64,000 nt of DNA from the NCBI GenBank assembly GCA_963848675.1, contig CAWKEY010000036.1, positions 186,001-250,000 on the forward strand, written 5' to 3'. Below the pieces are notes generated by a model. The model worked only from the letters and a program-made list of their open reading frames with translations, searched no databases and was not told the DNA's origin. A program made the position numbers and the translations under genes. Positions 19,140-26,367 of the stretch are shown here, piece after piece; the stretch's first letter is position 1; each line of letters opens with the position of its first letter. Source of the DNA: CAWKEY01 sp963848675 (GTDB lineage: Bacteria; Pseudomonadota; Gammaproteobacteria; Methylococcales; Methylomonadaceae).

Positions 19140-19275
19140 CTGCGATGTAATTTAGCCCCAAGATACCCGGAACGATCAGATATACGGCCACGAAATAATG
19201 TAAAAAACCTTTGAAGCCAGCAAAATTTATATTCCTATCATAGGCGCCAGTATGGGTTCGTTCGCGATATTCAGG
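19140..19275 (-). pseudogene. Decayed copy of the DUF3096 gene
   Basis: This stretch aligns along its whole length with 5684-5815 (shared runs include ACGGCCACGAAATAAT and CGCGATATTCA). The start codon is changed to CTG, and the frame meets TAA after about 15 codons. The homology continues through the upstream palindrome (19333-19348) and about 30 bp beyond it. With the intact copy it brackets the trehalose operon as a direct repeat. The rest of the 545-bp gap between treS and the ATPase holds no gene that I can see. Confidence 0.8.
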
Positions 19276-19332
19276 GAGGTTCCTCCTTACAGTGAATAGG
19301 AAAGAAACTTATTGGGAATATTGGACGTAGTC

Positions 19333-19348
19333 TGTACGCTATCGAACA
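19333..19348. promoter_or_regulatory. Palindromic site 2 (TGTACG-CTAT-CGAACA)
   Basis: One mismatch from perfect symmetry, flanked by GTC. It belongs to the decayed DUF3096 copy and has no intact gene directly downstream on that strand, so it may be vestigial. Confidence 0.55.
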
Positions 19349-19504
19349 TAGGGCCACCGTCGGAATACCTGAACCAATGCTAGCGGGCACAGGGCTCAAT
19401 ACCTTTAAATAATGCATTGATCTTATTGTCATTTATCATGAGACTGCGGGCCGCGAGCCGATCGAAGGGCATGAAATTTTTCAAGCCCGGCCGCATCACC
19501 GCAA

Positions 19505-22500
19505 TCAAGTCCGCCCCGGCACTCTTGCCTTGCCATCGCTGCTTCCGCCGCGAAACCAGAGTGACTTGATCGCCTCCAATAGCAGCAAGCTGAAGAAGCC
19601 GGCGACCGCGCATACGGCAAGGTCATCCCAGTGCAATCGGCCAAAATGAAAAAGCACTTGCGCCGGGCGCCAGAACACTGCCGTCGCAAGCAATGCGCTT
19701 ACGCAGCCAAGCAGAATCCAGAGCGAGCGATTGGGCCGCAGAAATGCGCGAACCAGCGACGATTTGAAGGAGCGGTTGACCAAAATCAGACCCATGTTTA
19801 TCAGAACCAGAGACGTGAACACCAGCGCGCGCAGATCCGGCTCAGGCATGCCCAACCGCGCGGCGCTGATGAAGACGCCTGCCAGGATCAAAAGTGCAAT
19901 CAGCCCTTGCAGTGCCGCCCATAGTATCCGTTTTGGCAACAGCAACGGACTCTCAGGATCGCGCGGAGGACGTTGCATGACGTCGTCCTCTTCCTCTTCG
20001 GCTTCAAACACCACGGAACACGCGGGATCAATCACCATTTCCAGAAAGGCAATATGAATTGGCGTGAGTATGAGCGGCAGCCCCAGAAAAAGCGGCAGGA
20101 GCGCGAGTCCGGCGATGGGAATATGCACCGCGACAATGTACTCAATCGCCTTGCGCAGATTGTCGTAGATGCGCCGCCCCAGGCGGATGGTTTTCACGAT
20201 GGAGCCAAAATCATCGTCGAGCAGCACGATGGCGGAAGCTTCGCGAGCAACGTCGGTGCCGCGCCCGCCCATGGCAATGCCGATATGAGCGGCCTTGATC
20301 GCCGGGGCATCGTTTACGCCATCGCCGGTCATGGCGACGATTTCGCCGTTTGCCTTCAGACTCTGGACAATGCGCAGTTTTTGATTGGGCCGGATGCGTG
20401 CAAATATCGATGTCGATTGCACGCGCATGGCGAGGCTCTCGTCGGACAGGGTTTCGATGTCGTCACCGGCCAGCACATCGGCCGAGTCAAGTCCGGCCTG
20501 TAAGCCAATGGCGCGTGCCGTTGCCGGATAATCGCCTGTGATCATGACTACCCTGATGCCTGCGGCCCGGCATTCGGCAATGGCGGCGGGCACATTGGCA
20601 CGTAAGGGGTCGGCAAAGCCGATAAGTCCGACATAGTCAAAGTTCAGGCCGCGAGGTGATTCAGGCAGATTTTGTTCCTGCAACACATTGATATTGCTTG
20701 CCTTGGCAACGCCGAGTACGCGAACGCCATCAAGCGCAAGTGTATCGACCTGTTTGCGAATACGGGTCAGGCGGTCTGTGGGCAACTGGCACAATTCGGC
20801 TATCGCTTCGAGAGCGCCCTTCGCATAAGCCGTGCCGTTGCCATCGTCAGCGCTGGACAGTATGTTCGCTACCGCAAACAAATCAGGTCTGAGACCATAC
20901 GCGCGAATCAGCTTGGCGCTTGCAAAGCTGGCTTTGTTGGGACCGATCTGAGCTTCTGCGAGCGCGTGAACCGCCATGTCCATCGGATCGGTGGCTTCAC
21001 GCGGACAAGCGAACAGCGCGGCTTTCAGGGTTTCCCGTATACTGTCTGCTACCGGCGTCTTTCCATCCTGGTGCCAGCTGGCGTCTTCGTTGAGTATGGA
21101 GACAACCGTCATACGATTTTCGGTGAGCGTGCCGGTCTTGTCCGTGCATAACACCGTGGTAGCGCCCAGCGCTTCAATCGCCGAGGCGCGGCGGGTGAGC
21201 ACGCGTGCCTGCGAAATCCGCCACGCGCCCATCGCCATGAACACGGCCAAGACCAGAGGGAACTCTTCAGGTAACAAGGACATTCCGATTGCGATGCCGC
21301 CCAGCATGGCATCAAGCCATGAGCCTCGCAGCAGTCCGAAGAGCAGCACAATCAGCCCGCCCAGGAGTGCGCCGATAATGGCGAAGACCCGCACGAACGA
21401 ATGTATCTGACGTTGCAAGCGAGGTTGTTCGATTTCGATGCTGCCCAAGGCGCGTCCGATTTTGCCCATTTCACTGTGAATGCCGGTCGCGTGCACCAGC
21501 GCCTTGCCCGTTCCGCGCACCACCAGGGTTCCGGCAAAAATATAGGACAGGTCTTCACCACCCGGCCCCGGTATGGCGCTTGGATTTTCGGTCTTTGCCG
21601 CGGAATCCCCTGCCAATTTGCGGACAGGGACGGCCTCGCCGGTGAGCAGTGATTCATCAAGCAACAAGTCTTGCGACCATAACAGCGTTGCATCCGCGGC
21701 TACCCGGTCGCCTTCGGAAACAACCACCAGGTCGCCACGCACCACCTCCCTGCCGGCGATGAGTATTCTCTTGCCATCGCGGATGACCAGCGCCCGTGGG
21801 CTCGCCAGATTTCGCAGCGCCTCCAGTACCTTTTCGCTACGACTCTCCTGAACAATGGTGATGGTCACCGAAAGGCCCGCGAACATGAGCAGGAGCAGTG
21901 CTTCTATGCGGTCGCCCATCAGCAAATAGACGATGCCGCCACCGATCAGCAGCGCGAACATGGGCTGGCGCAGCACTTCTAACAGGATGCGCAGAAATCC
22001 GCGCTGGTCGGGCCTTGGCAGCTCGTTGTAGCCGTCCGTCTTCAGGCGCTCTGCCGCCACGGCCGTACTTAGGCCGGGAATGGCTTCAGATTCAGTTACC
22101 GGCTGTTCCTTGTTGCTGGCTTCACTAGTGCTGGAAGCAACGCCAGGTATAGTGTCAGCCAACGCGGGTTGCGCGTTGGCAAGAGCCGGACGCGATCCTG
22201 TCAGGCTTGGCAGCATCCGCCGAAGCGTGCTGTCCCGTAGCATGAAGTGATGATATAACGCAGCAAGCGCATGTAAACCAACAAGAAAGTAACCCACCGT
22301 GCCGGCAGTGACATGTATCTCCTTGATCAACTTTGCCGCAGTTTTACTCTCGTTGATAAGCGCCGGCAGTTGCAGGCCAAAGAACGGAATCGGCTTGCCT
22401 TCCGCGCTCAGCATTAGCCATCCGGCCAGCGGCATAACAATCATCAAGGCATAGAGTGCAACATGCATCAGCCAGGCTGACAGCTTTTGCCAGCCTGGCT

Positions 22501-22744
22501 GATCGGGTTCAACTCGGGGTAAACGGCCGGTCATGTTTAGCAGCAACCGCAACCAGACCAAAACAAAAACCGACAGGCCCAGCATATAATGCCAGGTCTT
22601 CAAAGCCTCCCGAGGTCCGCTGCCCTTGGGGAAAAACTCACGCAGTTCAATGCATGCGTAGACTGCAACGAGCAGTAGCAACATTAACCAATGGAGGCCG
22701 ATTGACAGTGCTCCGTAACGCTCAGTGCTATTGCGCCATTGCAT
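19505..22744 (-). CDS. Cytochrome b561 domain fused to a P-type cation-transporting ATPase
   Basis: One uninterrupted frame of 1,079 codons. Residues 1-180 look like a bacterial cytochrome b561: four hydrophobic helices with candidate haem ligands H18, H52, H94, H144 and H158. After a polar Ala/Ser/Pro linker (about 180-225) comes a complete P-type ATPase: cation-ATPase N-terminal motif (AAERLKTDGYNELP), TGE (368-370), the PEEF transmembrane motif (492-495), phosphorylation site DKTGTLT (D535), MITGDYPATA (734-743), TGDGVNDAP (805-813) and a C-terminal helix bundle. The ATPase resembles the Ca2+/cation type, but substrate cannot be read safely. It lies 49 bp downstream of the alcohol dehydrogenase gene, same strand. 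An N-terminal b561 domain is not normal in this family. Confidence 0.9.
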   Translation of the reverse strand: MQWRNSTERYGALSIGLHWLMLLLLVAVYACIELREFFPKGSGPREALKTWHYMLGLSVFVLVWLRLLLNMTGRLPRVEPDQPGWQKLSAWLMHVALYALMIVMPLAGWLMLSAEGKPIPFFGLQLPALINESKTAAKLIKEIHVTAGTVGYFLVGLHALAALYHHFMLRDSTLRRMLPSLTGSRPALANAQPALADTIPGVASSTSEASNKEQPVTESEAIPGLSTAVAAERLKTDGYNELPRPDQRGFLRILLEVLRQPMFALLIGGGIVYLLMGDRIEALLLLMFAGLSVTITIVQESRSEKVLEALRNLASPRALVIRDGKRILIAGREVVRGDLVVVSEGDRVAADATLLWSQDLLLDESLLTGEAVPVRKLAGDSAAKTENPSAIPGPGGEDLSYIFAGTLVVRGTGKALVHATGIHSEMGKIGRALGSIEIEQPRLQRQIHSFVRVFAIIGALLGGLIVLLFGLLRGSWLDAMLGGIAIGMSLLPEEFPLVLAVFMAMGAWRISQARVLTRRASAIEALGATTVLCTDKTGTLTENRMTVVSILNEDASWHQDGKTPVADSIRETLKAALFACPREATDPMDMAVHALAEAQIGPNKASFASAKLIRAYGLRPDLFAVANILSSADDGNGTAYAKGALEAIAELCQLPTDRLTRIRKQVDTLALDGVRVLGVAKASNINVLQEQNLPESPRGLNFDYVGLIGFADPLRANVPAAIAECRAAGIRVVMITGDYPATARAIGLQAGLDSADVLAGDDIETLSDESLAMRVQSTSIFARIRPNQKLRIVQSLKANGEIVAMTGDGVNDAPAIKAAHIGIAMGGRGTDVAREASAIVLLDDDFGSIVKTIRLGRRIYDNLRKAIEYIVAVHIPIAGLALLPLFLGLPLILTPIHIAFLEMVIDPACSVVFEAEEEEDDVMQRPPRDPESPLLLPKRILWAALQGLIALLILAGVFISAARLGMPEPDLRALVFTSLVLINMGLILVNRSFKSSLVRAFLRPNRSLWILLGCVSALLATAVFWRPAQVLFHFGRLHWDDLAVCAVAGFFSLLLLEAIKSLWFRGGSSDGKARVPGRT

Positions 22745-22793
22745 TTTTTTCTCCGATGCTGTGAAAGTTTAATACTTTATCGAAACACGAATA

Positions 22794-23846
22794 TCACAAG
22801 CTCTCTTTCAACGAAGCCATATCAATGACGAAGCGGTATTTCACGTCGTTCTTTAGCAGACGCTCGTAGGCCTCATTTATTTTCTGGATGGGGATGAGCT
22901 CGATGTCGGCAGTGATAGTGTGCTCGCCACAGAAATCCAGCATCTCCTGGGTTTCTTTGATTCCGCCAATCAGCGAACCATTGAAATTGCGCCGTCCGAA
23001 AATAAGGCTGCCGACCTGGACGGCCAGCGGTTCAGGAGGCACGCCGACCTGGGTGAGCGTGCCGTCGCGTTTCAAAAGCAGCAGATAGGCGTTGATGTCG
23101 TGTTGCGCGGACACGGTATCGAGAATGAAATGGAAGCTGTTGAGGTGTTTCGTCATTTCGCCTTCGTCGGTGGAATTGACAACTTCATCGGCGCCAAGCC
23201 GGAAGGCATCCTGAACCTTGCTGGGTGAGTGGGTAAAAACCACGACATGCGCACCGAAGGCCTTCGCCAATTTCACAGCCATGTGCCCGAGTCCGCCCAG
23301 TCCGACTATGCCCACCTTTTGGCCCTTGCTTACATTGTTCCGGCGCAGCGGGGAATATGTCGTGATGCCGGCGCAAAGTAGCGGCGCAGTGGCGGCCAGA
23401 TCCAGATGCTTCGGGACGCGTAACACAAAGGCTTCATCCACCACGACATTTTCGGAGTAGCCGCCGTAGGTCAGGCCGCCGGTATGCTTGTCCTGGGAAT
23501 TGTAGGTAAAGATCGGACCTTCTGCGCAGAATTGTTCGAGGTCGTCCGCGCAGTTTTCACAGCTGCGGCAGGAATCCACCAGACAACCGACTGCGGCAAG
23601 ATCGCCCTCCTTGAATTTAGTGACTTGAGCGCCGGCTTTGGTGACGCGTCCGACAATTTCGTGACCGGGTACGCAAGGATAGGTGGTGCCTTGCCACTCG
23701 TTGCGGGCAATGTGCAGGTCCGAGTGGCAGACACCGCAATAGAGAATCTCGATCTGCACATCATGCGCGCCGGGGTCGCGGCGTTGAATCTTGAAGGGCG
23801 CCAGCGGAGAAGTGGCGTTTTGTGCGGCGTAAGCATGTGTTGTCAT
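22794..23846 (-). CDS. Zinc-dependent NADP(H) alcohol dehydrogenase (YahK/cinnamyl-alcohol type)
   Basis: A 350-residue medium-chain dehydrogenase. Seen: catalytic zinc ligands in CGVCHSDLH (C40) and PGHEIVG (H62, E63), structural zinc cysteines C93, C96, C99 and C107 with normal spacing, and the nucleotide-binding VGLGGLGHMAVKLAKAFGA. The family reduces aldehydes with NADPH; the exact substrate is unknown, broad aldehyde detoxification being the usual reading. It starts about 50 bp before a 24-codon frame and is followed at 49 bp by the b561-ATPase gene, so co-transcription is plausible. Confidence 0.92.
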   Translation of the reverse strand: MTTHAYAAQNATSPLAPFKIQRRDPGAHDVQIEILYCGVCHSDLHIARNEWQGTTYPCVPGHEIVGRVTKAGAQVTKFKEGDLAAVGCLVDSCRSCENCADDLEQFCAEGPIFTYNSQDKHTGGLTYGGYSENVVVDEAFVLRVPKHLDLAATAPLLCAGITTYSPLRRNNVSKGQKVGIVGLGGLGHMAVKLAKAFGAHVVVFTHSPSKVQDAFRLGADEVVNSTDEGEMTKHLNSFHFILDTVSAQHDINAYLLLLKRDGTLTQVGVPPEPLAVQVGSLIFGRRNFNGSLIGGIKETQEMLDFCGEHTITADIELIPIQKINEAYERLLKNDVKYRFVIDMASLKESL

Positions 23847-23899
23847 AAAGTAAGTCCTGATGCGTGTTGAAAATCAAGGAAGTTGTTCCTGGTCTTAAC

Positions 23900-23974
23900 T
23901 TAACTGAAAAAGCCTCTTGGCAGCAAAAACATCGTCGGCGTATTTAAAATGGCAGGCGTGTATATATTCGTCAT
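23900..23974 (-). CDS. Possible 24-residue peptide behind a CsbD-type leader
   Basis: A short frame (MTNIYTPAILNT... ending RGFFS) has a strong AGGAGACGCTC leader directly before its ATG. The same leader precedes the CsbD gene at 46600. The peptide itself resembles nothing I know, so it may be a real micro-gene or the left-over leader of a lost gene. The 200-bp gap between the alcohol dehydrogenase and OmpA genes holds nothing else visible. Confidence 0.25.
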   Translation of the reverse strand: MTNIYTPAILNTPTMFLLPRGFFS

Positions 23975-24045
23975 GAGCGTCTCCTGGAATTGACTTTATC
24001 GAATCTTCGGCAGCTGTTCTGTTCGCTGCCGAAGCATTGTGATGC

Positions 24046-24858
24046 CTAGCGAGGCGCGATATTGCCTTCGTTGTCTGACAGGATTATTTCCACGCGTCGA
24101 TTCAATTGTCGACCACCCGCATTGTCGTTGCTGGCAATAGGTAAACTCTCGCCAAAACCGCGAGCACTAATACGATCACTGCTGACTCTGGCGTCGACCA
24201 AGGCATTCCGCACTGCATACGCGCGTCGTTCTGAGAGGTCCTGATTGTGTTCGTCAGTGCCGACACTATCGGTGTGTCCTTCAATCAACACCTTGTACTT
24301 GGGGTATTGGTTGAGAAAATCAGCCACTTTGTAAACGTTACGCATTCCGCCTGACTTCAATTGCGCTTTGTTGGTGCTAAACAATACGTCACTAAGCGTG
24401 ATGACTAAGCCACGTTCGGTTTGCTGGGCATTCAACTCGTTGAGCAATCTTTGTTGTTCAGCCTTTAGTACATCGACTTGCTGATGAGCTGCATCGGCTT
24501 CAGCTGTTCTGGCATCAAGACGAACCAGATTACGTTCGGCACTGGCTGTGGTGACTGCTGTTTCCGCTATTTTTCGTTTGGCGGTTTCTTGCGCAATACC
24601 CACTTGTTGTTTGGCTAAATACGCGAAGTGATTAACTGTCTCATCATCTTCGCCTTCTTTTAAAGCATGGTCGGCTTTACTTAAAGAGTCGCCTGCTTCC
24701 TTCAATTCAAGCTGTGCCAAGCTAGTGACTTCGGCGTTGGTGCGAGCTGTGTTGTAACTGCTATGCGCTTCATTAAGCGCTTGAGTGGGCACTGCACTGC
24801 AAGCGGAAATAATTGCCGCAGCGATCAACGTCAGAGGGATGTTTATATTTTTTAACAT
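24046..24858 (-). CDS. DUF4398/OmpA-domain outer-membrane lipoprotein
   Basis: The start MLKNINIP at 24858, preceded by AAGGAA, gives a signal sequence ending at a lipobox (IISAC, Cys20). Residues about 25-120 are Ala/Glu-rich helical (DUF4398-like), followed by a short coiled coil (about 130-165) and an OmpA C-terminal peptidoglycan-binding domain with IEGHTDSVG (about 196-204) and RRVEI near the end. 270 residues. Expected role: a lipoprotein tying the outer membrane to peptidoglycan. It lies 16 bp after a DUF4398 lipoprotein gene, which looks like a partner in one operon under the site at 25404. Confidence 0.88.
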   Translation of the reverse strand: MLKNINIPLTLIAAAIISACSAVPTQALNEAHSSYNTARTNAEVTSLAQLELKEAGDSLSKADHALKEGEDDETVNHFAYLAKQQVGIAQETAKRKIAETAVTTASAERNLVRLDARTAEADAAHQQVDVLKAEQQRLLNELNAQQTERGLVITLSDVLFSTNKAQLKSGGMRNVYKVADFLNQYPKYKVLIEGHTDSVGTDEHNQDLSERRAYAVRNALVDARVSSDRISARGFGESLPIASNDNAGGRQLNRRVEIILSDNEGNIAPR

Positions 24859-24874
24859 GTTGAATTCCTTAATA

Positions 24875-25264
24875 TTACTGGGCTTTACGATCGATTTCTT
24901 GATGCAGGACACGATTGCCTTCTCGCAGCTCACCGACCGCTTTTTGTGCCTTGGCTGCACGCGCCGTCGCAGCGGCTAGTTGGGCGTCGACTTGGGCTTG
25001 TTCGGCCAGTTGGCGTGCTTTTAGATTTTCTCCTTCTGCCATGGCCCGTTCGGCTGCATTGAGTTTTTCTAATGCCGATTGCAGTTGTACCGGTGCAAAC
25101 TGGTTGCCCCCGGCACTTGTAGCGCTGTCAACAGCTGCTTTAGAAACGGCGATTTGTTCTGTTGGCGCGGGAATGCTTGCGCAGCCTGCGACAAAAACTA
25201 CTGCAACTGCGGTTACGCCAATACTGCGCATTATTTGAGTGGATATGGAGTGATTGTTGTTCAT
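24875..25264 (-). CDS. DUF4398 lipoprotein, 129 aa
   Basis: Start at 25264 with AAAGGAAA before it. A signal peptide ends in a lipobox (VFVAGC, Cys28). The remainder is an Ala/Gln/Glu-rich helix (AALEKLNAAERAM-like heptads), typical of DUF4398. Its function is unknown; the pairing with a DUF4398-OmpA gene 16 bp downstream suggests a periplasmic or outer-membrane helical partner. A palindromic site lies 139 bp upstream. Confidence 0.82.
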   Translation of the reverse strand: MNNNHSISTQIMRSIGVTAVAVVFVAGCASIPAPTEQIAVSKAAVDSATSAGGNQFAPVQLQSALEKLNAAERAMAEGENLKARQLAEQAQVDAQLAAATARAAKAQKAVGELREGNRVLHQEIDRKAQ

Positions 25265-25403
25265 GATTTTTCCTTTGAGTTAAACGTCGGACACTATCCT
25301 TGCAATGAAATTTGCTGTTGCAACGATGTCCAATTTCTACAACGAAGTTCCAAGGGACTTAGAACTATCAGTATTAATTAGATACTCTTTCATAACGCTA
25401 GAC

Positions 25404-25419
25404 AGTTCGCTAGCGTACA
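25404..25419. promoter_or_regulatory. Palindromic site 3 (AGTTCG-CTAG-CGTACA)
   Basis: Imperfect left arm, perfect right arm. It stands 139 bp upstream of the minus-strand DUF4398 gene, one of a pair of sites in the 436-bp divergent gap 25265-25700. Confidence 0.55.
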
Positions 25420-25540
25420 CAAGCGGCTTAAGGGACGAAGACTGGCTGCTGTAGAATACCCAAGCGATGCGCGGAGTTCTGAGCTTGATAAGAAACCGGC
25501 GCTGCGTATTCGACATTTTGTAAATGATCAAAATTTTATA

Positions 25541-25556
25541 TGTGCGCTGCCGTACG
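25541..25556. promoter_or_regulatory. Palindromic site 4 (TGTGCG-CTGC-CGTACG)
   Basis: Followed by GAC. It stands 144 bp upstream of the plus-strand DUF2171 gene, so the two sites in this divergent gap sit almost the same distance from their own gene. Confidence 0.55.
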
Positions 25557-25700
25557 GACTGATCAAAGTTGAAGGTATAGGGTGACAAGATAGGTAAACG
25601 AGGATAAAGCTGGTCTAGCGGATTACTAATCAATGCCAAAACCGCACAACAGGCTTTACCAGGCGAGTGCGCTTAAATTTTACCCACAAGAGGGAAAACC

Positions 25701-25949
25701 ATGATCAACACCGACCACATTAAACCCGATATGCCGATTGTTTGTTCTGAAGGCGGCCAGTTTGCCACTGTAGATCATATGGTTGAACCGAGTACCATCA
25801 AAGTGAATAAAGATGAGGTGGGGCAGCATCATTTCATTCCGGTGAGCTGGGTGCTTTCAATTGAGGACGGCAAGGTTAATGTGGACCGTCCAGGAGACCA
25901 GGCGATGCAAAATTGGTCGACATTATCGCCAAATTTTATAGACGAGTGA
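25701..25949 (+). CDS. DUF2171 family protein, 82 aa
   Basis: ATG at 25701 follows AGAGGGAAAACC. The 82-residue soluble product (MINTDHIKPDMPIVCSEGGQ...) has the beta-rich layout of DUF2171, a PRC-barrel-like fold: an opening 'set' statement, a central DHMVEPSTIKV strand pair and HHFIPVSWVLSIEDGKV. Function unknown; relatives occur among stress and envelope genes. Alone on the plus strand, divergent from the DUF4398/OmpA pair, with palindromic site 4 upstream. Confidence 0.8.
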   Translation: MINTDHIKPDMPIVCSEGGQFATVDHMVEPSTIKVNKDEVGQHHFIPVSWVLSIEDGKVNVDRPGDQAMQNWSTLSPNFIDE

Positions 25950-26322
25950 GTTGATGTGGCAGAGAGAGGGTGTTTTATTGCTATTCAAACAGTGCCTGTT
26001 TTGAATGGCGGAGCGTCTCCGAATCATCGGGACGGCATCGGTCCACCCTACCTTCGCCGATGCAGAAGCCGATACTGAACATTTCGACGGCCAAACGAAC
26101 GAACAGGATGTTGAACGACTTTGAGTGCTCGCAGTCATGCATGCCAAGTAGTGGATTGCAGCCCGCCTAAATTATGTGCTTGGGCACCAAACAGCGCTGC
26201 CCACTCAACGAGTCACTCAGGTAAATTTTCCTATCAATAGGGCATGCCCCTCAAACCGCCGGCATCCGGAATGTAAAGCTGTAGAATAGCGAAACAATTG
26301 AATAAACCGCTATGGAGTCTTT
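25950..26322. other. Gap without a recognisable gene
   Basis: Short frames on both strands (for example minus 25923-26147) have no family look and no ribosome-binding site. No palindromic site of the common type was found. Just before the CheB-CheR frame, GGAG (26314-26317) precedes a CTG codon at 26323. Confidence 0.5.
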
Positions 26323-26367
26323 CTGAAAACGAAAAAATCTGAAGCGCCAGGTACACACTCAGCGCAA

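Noticed and set aside
25337..25639. Minus-strand 100-codon frame
   Set aside because: It spans both palindromic sites of a divergent promoter gap and has no ribosome-binding site or family look.
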